Shown piece after piece: positions 56,548-64,000 of a DNA stretch of 64,000 bases. Below the pieces are notes generated by a model. It was not told the origin of the DNA and did not search any database. It worked only from the letters and a program-made list of their open reading frames with translations. Numbering within the stretch: position 1 is the stretch's first letter; each line of letters begins with the position of its first letter. The position numbers and the translations under genes are program-made. The DNA is from Hyphomicrobiales bacterium (GTDB taxonomy: Bacteria > Pseudomonadota > Alphaproteobacteria > Rhizobiales > JACESI01), in contig JBDXGY010000006.1 of the NCBI GenBank assembly GCA_039989895.1, positions 558,001 to 622,000 of the forward strand. The letters run 5' to 3'.

Positions 56548-56865
56548 ATGACAGAGCGCCTCAAAACAGCTAGCGAATGTGAAACGCGCGAAGATGTGCG
56601 CCATGAGATTGATCGGCTTGATACGGCCATGGTCGATCTTCTGGCTGAACGCTGGGAATATGTCGATCGCATGTGGCAGATTAAAAACAATGCGGCGGAA
56701 GCCGTCGTGCCGTGGCGCATTCAAGTTGTGATTGACCGTGTGCGCGCTAGAGCCGAAGAAAAAGGTATGCCGCCAGAACTCGCCGAAGCGCTATGGCGTC
56801 AGATCATTGGCTGGGCAATCCAATATGAAGAAGAAAAAATGAATGAACGCGATGGCGAGGCATAA
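56548..56865 (+). CDS. AroQ-type chorismate mutase
   Basis: 105 residues from MTERLKTA (56548), 2 bp after the gatA stop. All-helical AroQ fold: REDVRHEIDRLDTAMVDLLAER, then an IKNN lysine, VPWRIQVVIDRVRARAE and IQYEEEK with a candidate Gln. The Arg, Arg, Lys and Arg active-site positions appear present, but the Glu that usually follows the third Arg (RE) is Ile here, so the activity level is uncertain. It may act in Phe/Tyr synthesis, or as an isochorismate-type enzyme. A chorismate mutase between gatA and gatB is common in Rhizobiales. Confidence 0.85.
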   Translation: MTERLKTASECETREDVRHEIDRLDTAMVDLLAERWEYVDRMWQIKNNAAEAVVPWRIQVVIDRVRARAEEKGMPPELAEALWRQIIGWAIQYEEEKMNERDGEA

Positions 56866-56925
56866 TTTCCTCAACGCACGTTAAATGAGACCGAACACGA
56901 CAACGATATTTTAAAGAGCACACTT

Positions 56926-58410
56926 ATGAGCCTGATTGATACACGTACCCCTGATCCGAAAAAATTCATCAAAGGCGCCACTGGCGACTGGGAAATTGTC
57001 ATGGGGCTTGAAGTCCATGCGCAGGTGAGCTCTGAGGCAAAATTATTCTCCGGCTCCTCGACCGAGTTTGGCGGAGAGCAAAATGACCATGTGTCTTTTG
57101 TTGATGCGGCCATGCCGGGCATGTTGCCGGTTATCAATAAAGAATGCGTGCGCCAAGCCGTGCGCACCGGTCTTGGCTTGAAGGCTGAGATCAACAATTA
57201 TTCTGTCTTTGATCGCAAAAACTATTTTTATCCTGATTTGCCACAAGGCTATCAGATTTCACAATTCAAGCAGCCAATCGTCGGCGAGGGCATTGTCTAT
57301 CTTGATATGAAAGACGGCGAGCAGGTGGAAATTGGCGTCGAGCGCCTACACCTTGAGCAAGATGCAGGCAAGTCGATGCACGATCAGCATCCCACCATGT
57401 CTTTTGTCGATCTCAACCGTTCTGGCGTGGCGCTTATGGAAATTGTGTCAAAGCCTGATTTGCGCTCATCAGAAGAGGCGCGCGCTTATTTGACCAAGCT
57501 GCGGGCGATCCTGCGCTATCTTGGCACTTGCGATGGTAATATGGAACAAGGCTCCATGCGGGCCGACATTAATGTCTCTGTGCGCAAGCCCGGCGGTGAG
57601 TTCGGCACACGTTGTGAGATCAAAAATGTGAACTCCATGCGTTTTGCCGTGGCCGCAATTGAATATGAAGCGCGGCGTCAAATTGCGATTATCGAAGATG
57701 GCGGCACGATTGATCAAGAAACGCGGCTTTATGACAGCGTGAAAGGCGAAACACGCTCTATGCGCTCAAAAGAAGAAGCGCATGATTATCGCTATTTCCC
57801 TGATCCTGATTTGCTGCCGTTGGAATTTGACCAAGAGTTTGTTGATGGCATTGCCGGCGACCTCCCAGAATTGCCAGATGAAAAGCGGGGCCGGTTTATT
57901 CAAGAGCTAGGGCTGACACCTTATGACGCCAGCGTTTTGGTTGCAGAAAAAGAAACCGCAGACTTTTTTGAAAAGGTTGCCGAGGGCCGTGATGCGAAAC
58001 TCGCGGCCAACTGGGTGATCAATGATTTGCTTGGTGCTCTCAATAAAGACAGCCGCTCGCTCAGTGATAGCCCCGTGTCTGCCGATCAGCTTGGCGGTAT
58101 TGTGGATCTCATCAAGGCCGATACCATTTCGGGCAAAATCGCCAAAGACCTATTTGAGATAGTCTATGCTGAGGGTGGTGATCCAGCCGAGATCGTTGAA
58201 AGCCGTGGCATGAAGCAGGTAACGGATACGGGCGCAATTGAAGCAGCCGTTGATGAGGTGATTGCGGCCAACCCTGAAAAAGTTGAGCAAGCGAGAGAAA
58301 AACCGCAGCTTCTTGGCTGGTTCGTTGGTCAAGTCATGAAGGCCACACAAGGCAAAGCCGCACCAAAGGCCGTGAACGATCTTTTGAAATCAAAAATTGG
58401 GCTTGAGTAA
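56926..58410 (+). CDS. gatB: Asp/Glu-tRNA amidotransferase subunit B
   Basis: Kinase/transamidase subunit of GatCAB. The 494-residue protein has [10 protein letters not shown] (about 25-35), [44 protein letters not shown] and [14 protein letters not shown], then the helical tRNA-binding tail domain (from about 350) ending [14 protein letters not shown]. Length is canonical. It ends the operon, followed by a strong terminator. Confidence 0.96.
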   Translation: MSLIDTRTPDPKKFIKGATGDWEIVMGLEVHAQVSSEAKLFSGSSTEFGGEQNDHVSFVDAAMPGMLPVINKECVRQAVRTGLGLKAEINNYSVFDRKNYFYPDLPQGYQISQFKQPIVGEGIVYLDMKDGEQVEIGVERLHLEQDAGKSMHDQHPTMSFVDLNRSGVALMEIVSKPDLRSSEEARAYLTKLRAILRYLGTCDGNMEQGSMRADINVSVRKPGGEFGTRCEIKNVNSMRFAVAAIEYEARRQIAIIEDGGTIDQETRLYDSVKGETRSMRSKEEAHDYRYFPDPDLLPLEFDQEFVDGIAGDLPELPDEKRGRFIQELGLTPYDASVLVAEKETADFFEKVAEGRDAKLAANWVINDLLGALNKDSRSLSDSPVSADQLGGIVDLIKADTISGKIAKDLFEIVYAEGGDPAEIVESRGMKQVTDTGAIEAAVDEVIAANPEKVEQAREKPQLLGWFVGQVMKATQGKAAPKAVNDLLKSKIGLE

Positions 58411-58440
58411 GCCTGAAGCCAAAATATCATGTGAATGAAG

Positions 58441-58472
58441 AGCTGTTCTTATTTCTAAGAACAGCTTTTTTC
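58441..58472 (+). terminator. Rho-independent terminator of the gat operon
   Basis: Perfect 11-bp stem AGCTGTTCTTA (58441-58451) with TAAGAACAGCT (58456-58466), a TTTC loop and a following six-T tract. It lies 31 bp after the gatB stop, directly before the end of the convergent DUF2147 gene. Confidence 0.88.
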
Positions 58473-58473
58473 A

Positions 58474-58887
58474 TTATTTAGCGCGCTTGAAACTTGCTTT
58501 TTGGCAAAGTAGGCCAGCACTTGTAAGACAGCCTTTCATTGTCATTTTTTCACCAGATATCGTGGCGAATCCCTGATAGGTCTTGCCCTTTTTGGGGCTG
58601 TAAACATTGCCAGACCATTTGTTTTTGCCGGCTGGTTTAAGATTATTCGAATTTTGAATGCCAACAACATTACGGCCACGTAGAGCTGAGTTTTCGTTTT
58701 TTGTATCTTTGCGTGGATTTTTTAACCAGATGATCTTACTGCAAAAATTTGATCCGCATTTGGTTATTTTGATTTTTGACTTTCCATCCGTTGCTGTCCA
58801 TGTGCCTTCAATGCCACTTGCAGCATTTGCGTTGCTCATTGCTGCTAACATGCCGAGCGTTGCAAGTGTGATTACCGTTTTCCTCAT
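58474..58887 (-). CDS. exported DUF2147 family protein
   Basis: 137 residues from MRKTVITLATLGM (58887), the start that places a signal peptide ending at ANA (about residue 22). The mature part has GIEGTWTATDGKSKIKITKC, CSKIIWLKNPRKDTKNEN, LRGRNVVGI and GNVYSPKKGKTYQGFATI, matching the DUF2147 beta-barrel-like family. It has four cysteines in the mature part. Function unknown; periplasmic. Convergent with gatB. Confidence 0.82.
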   Translation of the reverse strand: MRKTVITLATLGMLAAMSNANAASGIEGTWTATDGKSKIKITKCGSNFCSKIIWLKNPRKDTKNENSALRGRNVVGIQNSNNLKPAGKNKWSGNVYSPKKGKTYQGFATISGEKMTMKGCLTSAGLLCQKASFKRAK

Positions 58888-59299
58888 ATCATTTCTCCTC
58901 AAAGCTTTGCATTTTCTATTGGTGAGCATTCATTGAATGCAAATAGCTAACGTTAACGTAAGTCATTTTTGAATGCTTGAAAACGTGACGTAACGGCAGA
59001 AAATATGATTTTTTTCAAAGCTGATATTGGCAAATTTAATTTGGCAATCGATTCCTTAGTTAAAAAACTCTTCGTAAAAGTTTGAATCCTTTATTAATTT
59101 GCCTCGTAAACACGAGGGAATCCGCGCTTGAAAGTTTAACGAAAAAAGAATCTGAATCATTCCTTTTTACGCTGTTTATATTTGATTCAGATTGAAATTT
59201 AACACGAATTTTAATCAAAGCCGTCAGTATTAGCTCCATCAGCGTAAACAATGCGTAATAAAAAAATAGTCTGAATAAGTCAAAACTGGGGAGTTTAAA
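58888..59299. other. gene-free AT-rich region with hairpins upstream of the Sel1-like gene
   Basis: About 410 bp without a supported gene. It contains a perfect 11-bp inverted repeat (AATCTGAATCA at 59149-59159 and TGATTCAGATT at 59183-59193), a small CCTCGT-AAAC-ACGAGG hairpin (59102-59117), and ATTGGCAAA / TTTGGCAAT near 59025-59049. The last 100 bp lead into the Sel1-like gene and are probably its promoter or 5' leader. Confidence 0.45.
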
Positions 59300-59569
59300 A
59301 TGGCTAGATTAGAAATGGAAAGTGTAGATCTTGCGACTATAGGTGGTCGTCCTTTATCTACTGATGTATTCTTTGAACTTGGCGTTATGTATTCATCAGG
59401 CCGTGATGTAGATGTAGATTTTGTATCTGCGCACAAATGGTTCAATCTTGCGGCTATGGGCGGCAATCAAGCGGCTAAGCAATACCGCGCCGAACTTGCT
59501 CATGAGATGCCAAAAGCAGATCAGGCCAAAGCGTTGCGTGCTGCGCGTCAGTGGAAAACATTGAACTAA
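59300..59569 (+). CDS. small Sel1-like repeat protein
   Basis: 89-residue soluble protein with one recognisable Sel1/TPR-like unit: FELGVMYSSGRDVDVDFVSA followed by HKWFNLAAMGGNQAAKQYRA (about 30-70). The C-terminal helix AKALRAARQWKTLN follows. There is no signal peptide, so it is probably cytoplasmic. Short single-unit SEL1-like proteins of this form are found in many Rhizobiales; the partner is unknown. A GGGGAG site precedes the ATG at good spacing. Confidence 0.8.
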   Translation: MARLEMESVDLATIGGRPLSTDVFFELGVMYSSGRDVDVDFVSAHKWFNLAAMGGNQAAKQYRAELAHEMPKADQAKALRAARQWKTLN

Positions 59570-59646
59570 TACATATCTTTTGACGTGTCTTTTAGATGAC
59601 TGATGAACAATCAGGGCTCGTCAAGGGCTTTGCTTTGATGTGTGGG

Positions 59647-61281
59647 TTAGGCAGTAGGCCCGAAGGTTTCCAAGTGGATTTTATCTGCGGGCACACCGCG
59701 CTTTTCCAAGCCTTCGCGTATGGCTGACAGGAAGGGGGCAGGGCCGCATAACATGTAATGCGCCTCAGGACCCGCATCCAGATTGAGCAGATCTGATGCA
59801 GTTATCCGACCAGTCATATCGTAATCGCGACCAAGCACATCGCTTTCAATTGGATTGCTGTAAAAGATGCGTTTCTGCAAGTTGTCATATGCAGTGACGA
59901 GTGCGTCTACTTCATCTCGCAAAGCGTGTTCTTGGCTGTTGATTGCGCCATGCACATACCAAACTGGGCGATTTGTGTCGGCGCTTTCATGGAGCATAGA
60001 GACCATTGGAGTCAGCCCCACACCGGCGCTGACTAAGACGAGCGGGCATGTGCTGGATGGGATCACGAATTCACCAGATGGTCCACTGGTTTCGATCACA
60101 CTACCCACGCTTAATTCATTATGAAGGAAGCATGATACAAGTCCTTGTGCCTCACGTTTGACGCTCAAACGGTAGTGTTGCCTATTTTCCGGCGCGCCAG
60201 ATAGCGAGTAGCTGCGTTTGGAGGTGCCGATTTGGCCCGGAATCTGCACCTCAATGGGAAGATGCTGACCGGCCTTGAAGGAAGCGAGTGGTTGCTGATC
60301 AAGCGGCTCGAAATAGAAAGACGTGATATGCGTCGTTTCGTCCTCGCGTCTTGCCAGACGCAATCGCCGAGACAGGTGATTTTTTGTTGTCCACCGCAGT
60401 CCCACTGCTTCTGGGCGGCTGATGACCGCATCGATTTCGACATTGATTAGGCGTTGTGCATCCGGAACATGGGCGCCACTTGGGTCCCAGTCGATGGCGC
60501 CACGACCCGTGATGTGCAGTAGGCCGCCAGTTTCAAAGTCGACAAAGACCAGCCCAATACGCGGATCTGAAACGATGTTGCCTATAGTGTTGAAAAAATT
60601 GTTGCCCGCGTAGTCTGGGATTTGCAGATGAGTGCTGTCGACCACATGGACAAATCCTGGCGTTCCGCCTCGGTGCGACGCGTCATACCCATTTGAAGCT
60701 GCCTCCGATTTGTCAAAATGACCAGAGCCGATGAACATAGTGTCAGCAGTGCCAATAAGGGCGATTTGATCAGACGACAGATCAGGTCTTTTTTGTGATT
60801 GGACCGGCTCGGCTTTGGCGACACGCGACCAGCTCCGTTCATGGATGTACTGCGGGCAATTACCAAAGGTTTGATGGACATCGAGGTTGTAACCCGACGC
60901 GTTTGGGGTCACATGAGCACTAAAGCGATTGCGGCGACGAGATGCTAGCTCGATACCCAAAACACCAATGTCGGCTCCTGCGGCGAAAGGCGCTGCAAGG
61001 GGATCAGACGCCTCAAGGGTAGTGTTCAAGGTGATCCTGCGCGGATCAGGAGAGGTGGCAAAGCCGTCCGGGCCATCGAGCAATGTGATCCATGTCTGAC
61101 CATCCTCATCACCGCCTGCGACCACAAGAAAAGGTTGCGCGGTGTGAAACTCGCGGTGTTGTTCGGGTAAATAATCGCGGACGAACCCGCCTGCCCATTT
61201 GGCGACATCGCCTGCGCCAGTCTTGGCCTGTGCGTGCAGTTCGCCTTTGTGAAATGGGTTGACGGGGGCCATATCGTTCAT
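59647..61281 (-). CDS. FMN split-barrel / ferredoxin-reductase fusion flavoprotein
   Basis: 544 residues from MNDMAPVNPFHKG (61281). The N-terminal half (about 1-290) is a pyridoxamine-phosphate-oxidase-like FMN split barrel. The C-terminal half (about 305-544) is an FNR-type reductase with FAD motif RSYSLSG, NAD site AGVGLTPM and MLCGPAPFL. Related fusions usually end in a plant-type [2Fe-2S] domain; this one stops after the NAD domain with no cysteine cluster. A flavin-only oxidoreductase is inferred. It lies 69 bp after a GST gene on the same strand. Confidence 0.85.
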   Translation of the reverse strand: MNDMAPVNPFHKGELHAQAKTGAGDVAKWAGGFVRDYLPEQHREFHTAQPFLVVAGGDEDGQTWITLLDGPDGFATSPDPRRITLNTTLEASDPLAAPFAAGADIGVLGIELASRRRNRFSAHVTPNASGYNLDVHQTFGNCPQYIHERSWSRVAKAEPVQSQKRPDLSSDQIALIGTADTMFIGSGHFDKSEAASNGYDASHRGGTPGFVHVVDSTHLQIPDYAGNNFFNTIGNIVSDPRIGLVFVDFETGGLLHITGRGAIDWDPSGAHVPDAQRLINVEIDAVISRPEAVGLRWTTKNHLSRRLRLARREDETTHITSFYFEPLDQQPLASFKAGQHLPIEVQIPGQIGTSKRSYSLSGAPENRQHYRLSVKREAQGLVSCFLHNELSVGSVIETSGPSGEFVIPSSTCPLVLVSAGVGLTPMVSMLHESADTNRPVWYVHGAINSQEHALRDEVDALVTAYDNLQKRIFYSNPIESDVLGRDYDMTGRITASDLLNLDAGPEAHYMLCGPAPFLSAIREGLEKRGVPADKIHLETFGPTA

Positions 61282-61350
61282 CGGTGTTATCCTATAGACT
61301 GTGTGGTTGCGCATACCAGGATGGAGGGCTGTTCTGACACGCGAATTTAG

Positions 61351-61974
61351 TTAAGCCAGCTCAGGAATTGGAGACTTGACCATGCCGACGAAGTTGGGTT
61401 CTCTTTCAATCCGGTCAATCCAGGTCCGAATGTTCGGATAGGGAGCAAGATCGACGCCACCTTCTGGTGCATGCGCGATGTAGCTGTATCCAGCCACATC
61501 AGCGATAGTGATTGTGTCAGTGGCAAGCCAATTACGGCCTTCCAGATGCGCTTCCATAATCTTGAATAGGTTATGTGCCTTAGTGACCGCTGCGGCGTGG
61601 TCAAGCGGAGCGTCAAAAACTTTGACCAATCGGGCAGCGCAGGGGCCGGAATAGATGTTGTCTGCGGCAACGGTCAGCCAATATTGCACATTAGCTGCAT
61701 CTTTCGGAGATTCGGGCATCCATTTGGATCCTTTGGCATAGGTCTTAACCAGATACACGAGGATCGCGTTTGAATCAGCCAGTGTATAGCCGCCATCATC
61801 AATAGCGGGCACCAGACCAAAAGGGCTGATGTCGAGGTAGTCAGGCGCTTTGTGTGCGCCATTTGCCATATCCAGATCAATGGTTTCAAAAGGCAAATCC
61901 AATAGTGCAAGCATCAGCTCAACACGGTGGCAGTGACCAGATTTTGGGTTTCGGTAAAGTTTGATCGGTGTCAT
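61351..61974 (-). CDS. glutathione S-transferase
   Basis: 207 residues from MTPIKLYRNPKSGHCHRVEL (61974). The thioredoxin-like domain has FGLVPAIDDGGYTLADSNAI (cis-Pro and Glu/Asp-Ser glutathione contacts), followed by an all-helical domain with TITIADVAGYSYIAHAPEGG. Substrate unknown. It is upstream of the flavoprotein gene and divergent from a LysR regulator, suggesting a regulated detoxification or catabolic pair. Confidence 0.9.
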   Translation of the reverse strand: MTPIKLYRNPKSGHCHRVELMLALLDLPFETIDLDMANGAHKAPDYLDISPFGLVPAIDDGGYTLADSNAILVYLVKTYAKGSKWMPESPKDAANVQYWLTVAADNIYSGPCAARLVKVFDAPLDHAAAVTKAHNLFKIMEAHLEGRNWLATDTITIADVAGYSYIAHAPEGGVDLAPYPNIRTWIDRIEREPNFVGMVKSPIPELA

Positions 61975-62310
61975 TGGATATTCCTGTTTTTGTTGAGAGC
62001 CAGAGGCCAAGATCGCTCAGTCCGGTTGCGCAATGTACTGTCAGGGGTATGCGCCAAGGTAATTTTGCTGGGTTGCAATTATTCCAAGCGTCTTCGGCCA
62101 AGCGAACTTTTTTCACAGTAGTGACTTTGCTGAAGGACGGAAGTGGGTATCGGGGCGGTTCGGTGTGCGTATCAAAGTCCTTATAGTTTCAAATACCTGT
62201 GCACGGCTTTGTGCTTTGAGTATTGATAAACCTCTTTGGATAATGAATAAATAGATCAATCATGAAACTCATTATTTTGATATTTGATAAGAATAGAGAG
62301 GTCGCGCACA
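61975..62310. promoter_or_regulatory. divergent promoter region, GST / lysR
   Basis: 336 bp between the GST gene and the LysR gene. The AT-rich end next to lysR has a TAATGA-type inverted repeat (62240-62246 with 62269-62275). LysR-type regulators usually bind a T-N11-A palindrome in such divergent regions; a specific box was not fixed by eye. No gene or RNA was recognised. Confidence 0.4.
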
Positions 62311-63207
62311 ATGGATCGGCTAAAAAGTCTCGAAGTTTTCATGGCGGTTGCTGAAACCGAAAGTTTTTCTGGGGGAGCGCGTAAATGCGGCCTAAGCGCG
62401 CCTTCAGCGACACGCGGCGTTAACGCGCTAGAAGCACGTCTTGGTGCGCGCCTGTTCACACGGACAACACGCCGTGTAAGATTGACCGAAGTTGGTCAGG
62501 CTTATCTTGAGGATGCTCGCCATATTCTGGGACAAATGCAGGCGGCCGATGATGCGGCAAAGGGGGCGGCGACTAATCCAGTCGGACAGCTTCGGATCAC
62601 CTGCTCCAATGAATTTGGCCGTATCTATGTGACTCCAATCTTGACTGAATTTCTGGATACTCATCTGACTGTCAGTGCGGATGTGCTGATGGTCGATCGG
62701 ATTGTGAATATGGTTGAAGAAGGCTTCGACCTTGCAGTGCGCATTGGCGAGCTGCCATCATCAGGCCTCGCAGCTGTTCGTGTTGGTCAAGTCAGACGGA
62801 TTGTGTGCGGTTCAGCGGAATATTTTGCGGTAAATGGCACTCCGAAGACACCCGCTGACTTGCAAAAACATCAGATCGTGTCGGCCTCACCAGTCAGCCC
62901 TACGACCGAATGGCGTTTCGGGCATGAGATGCAAGAAACTGTTCGCATCAAACCGCGCTTGACAGTCAGCAGTGTCGCTACGGCAATCTCAGTCGCCAAA
63001 CGCAATTGGGGTATTTGTAGAGCTCTGTCCTATCAGGTAGGCCCGGATCTAGAGACAGGTGTTTTACAAACGGTGCTCGAAGACTTTGAACCCGCACCCT
63101 TGCCGATCCATCTTGTTCATGTTGAGGGGCGACGGGCCCCGGCCAAGATCCGTGCGTTTATTGACTTAGCAAAAGACCGCCTAAAAGCCACTTCGGTTTT
63201 AAATTAG
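62311..63207 (+). CDS. LysR family transcriptional regulator
   Basis: 298 residues from MDRLKSLEVFMAVAETES (62311). The N-terminal winged helix-turn-helix (about 1-60) contains GLSAPSATRGVNALEARLGA and RLFTRTTRRVRLTEVG, typical of the LysR DNA-binding domain. The effector domain (about 90-298) resembles the CrgA/PA2206-like subgroup. It is divergent from the GST-flavoprotein pair and probably controls it and itself. The effector is unknown. Confidence 0.93.
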   Translation: MDRLKSLEVFMAVAETESFSGGARKCGLSAPSATRGVNALEARLGARLFTRTTRRVRLTEVGQAYLEDARHILGQMQAADDAAKGAATNPVGQLRITCSNEFGRIYVTPILTEFLDTHLTVSADVLMVDRIVNMVEEGFDLAVRIGELPSSGLAAVRVGQVRRIVCGSAEYFAVNGTPKTPADLQKHQIVSASPVSPTTEWRFGHEMQETVRIKPRLTVSSVATAISVAKRNWGICRALSYQVGPDLETGVLQTVLEDFEPAPLPIHLVHVEGRRAPAKIRAFIDLAKDRLKATSVLN

Positions 63208-63381
63208 GTCTAGCTAGCGTAGCCCCTTGCGTCTGATCTGGACCCCGTATACACCGAAGGCTAGCTTGTTTACAGTGGCCATATCGTCCTCGCTGAGCCG
63301 TCAAAAAGAAGTGAGCCGTGAGAGGTTGGAACGTGCTCCTGTGTAAAAATTATCTCGTAACAGTTTGAATGCACAAGAAAA

Positions 63382-64000
63382 ATGAAGATAAATCAACACG
63401 CTAGGTTTTCCGTTGCGCCGATGATGGATTGGACGGATCGGCATTGCCGCTACTTTCATCGCCAATTATCGGCGCATGCGCTGCTCTATACTGAAATGGT
63501 CACAGCGGATGCGATCATTCATGGTGACCGTGAACGGCTGCTTGGGTTTTCACAAAATGAACACCCTGTTGCGCTTCAGCTGGGTGGTTCAGAACCTGAA
63601 AAACTAGCGCTTGCTGCCAAAATTGGGGCTGATTTTGGCTATGACGAAATAAACCTCAATGTTGGTTGTCCTTCGGATCGTGTGCAAAGCGGCACATTTG
63701 GCGCATGTTTGATGCGAGAGCCGCAGCTTGTCGGTGATTGTGTGAAGGCAATGAAAGAGGCGGTGACTTGCCCTGTAACTGTGAAATGCCGTATTGGTGT
63801 TGATGAACAAGACACGCTGGTGGCGCTTGACGAATTGGCGAATGCAGTTGTCGATAGTGGTGTCGACGCACTATGGGTTCATGCGCGCAAAGCGTGGCTT
63901 GAGGGGCTAAGCCCGAAGCAAAACCGTGATGTGCCGCCGCTTGATTATGAGCGTGTTTATGCATTGAAACAGCGCTTGCCTGATGTCTTTATCGGCATCA
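63382..64000 (+). CDS. dusA: tRNA-dihydrouridine synthase A, partial (3' end cut by the window)
   Basis: FMN enzyme that reduces uridines in the tRNA D-loop. The frame from ATG 63382 stays open to the window end (206 codons). [40 protein letters not shown], and [21 protein letters not shown] with the catalytic Cys are visible, followed by [20 protein letters not shown]-type DusA sequence and the DusA-like ordering of these blocks favour DusA over DusB or DusC. The C-terminal helical domain is outside. Confidence 0.93.
   Translation, partial: MKINQHARFSVAPMMDWTDRHCRYFHRQLSAHALLYTEMVTADAIIHGDRERLLGFSQNEHPVALQLGGSEPEKLALAAKIGADFGYDEINLNVGCPSDRVQSGTFGACLMREPQLVGDCVKAMKEAVTCPVTVKCRIGVDEQDTLVALDELANAVVDSGVDALWVHARKAWLEGLSPKQNRDVPPLDYERVYALKQRLPDVFIGI

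Noticed and set aside
54730-58410. Foreign origin of the gat operon from its higher GC
   Set aside because: Some gatA lines look GC-rich, but the operon is core and in normal synteny, so GC alone is not evidence of transfer. The same caution applies to the 59.6-62 kb cassette.
63604-63964. Minus-strand frames near the window end
   Set aside because: They are antisense to dusA, whose motifs are continuous on the plus strand.
1-64000. CRISPR arrays, tRNA or rRNA genes, prophage, IS elements, toxin-antitoxin or defence modules
   Set aside because: None was recognised on either strand; gaps are short and contain only promoters and hairpins. A covariance-model scan would be needed to exclude small structured RNAs.

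Overview
The window is almost entirely conserved chromosomal backbone of an alphaproteobacterium, most likely a low- to mid-GC (by eye mid-40s percent) member of the Hyphomicrobiales (Rhizobiales). The assignment rests on gene order: alr-dnaB-rplI-DUF2232-rpsR-rpsF diverging from fabD-fabG-acpP-fabF-mltG-yicC-gmk; divK-pleD next to rpmG; ruvX-pyrB-pyrC-plsY-dprA-topA-rnr; and gatC-gatA-chorismate mutase-gatB. HdaA, DivK and PleD, all alphaproteobacterial cell-cycle proteins, support it. No rRNA, tRNA, CRISPR array, insertion sequence, prophage or integrase was seen.

Layout. 1-4.7 kb (minus): partial alr, dnaB, and the ribosomal operon rpsF-rpsR-DUF2232-rplI. 5-11.5 kb (plus): fatty acid synthesis (fabD, fabG, acpP, fabF), then mltG, yicC, gmk. 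11.5-15.6 kb: a YheS-like ABC-F ATPase, a LigE-like GST, ndk and an unassigned polytopic membrane protein. 15.8-20.9 kb (minus): a tightly packed run of antiporter, pteridine-reductase-like SDR, uvrC, pgsA, moaD and moaE. 21-25 kb: two exported proteins (one DUF1176) and an orphan cytoplasmic molybdopterin oxidoreductase. 24.9-35.5 kb: purM-purN, then AI-2E-type transporter, hdaA, ppk, ppx, rnd and aspS.

35.6-42.2 kb is a cyclic-di-GMP and cell-cycle neighbourhood. It holds a membrane CSS-EAL phosphodiesterase, immediately followed by a paralogue whose EAL domain has lost its catalytic motifs, then HAD and DUF3572 genes, divK, the diguanylate cyclase gene pleD, a highly structured intergenic region, and rpmG. 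42.3-53.9 kb (minus) carries NUDIX, DUF983, rnr, topA, dprA, plsY, a dihydroorotase homologue without its HxH metal motif, pyrB and ruvX. 53.9-58.4 kb carries a VTT-domain membrane protein and the gat operon with an inserted chorismate mutase. 58.5-63.2 kb looks more accessory: DUF2147, a one-unit Sel1-like protein, and a divergent LysR / GST + flavoprotein cassette. The window ends inside dusA.

The best candidates for under-described biology are the active/degenerate CSS-EAL pair beside divK-pleD, the paired hairpins between pleD and rpmG, the LysR-GST-flavoprotein cassette whose reductase lacks the usual Fe-S domain, and an uncharacterised membrane protein with charged residues inside its helices. 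None of these is proven novel from sequence alone. All motif, start-site and base-composition statements are by-eye readings.
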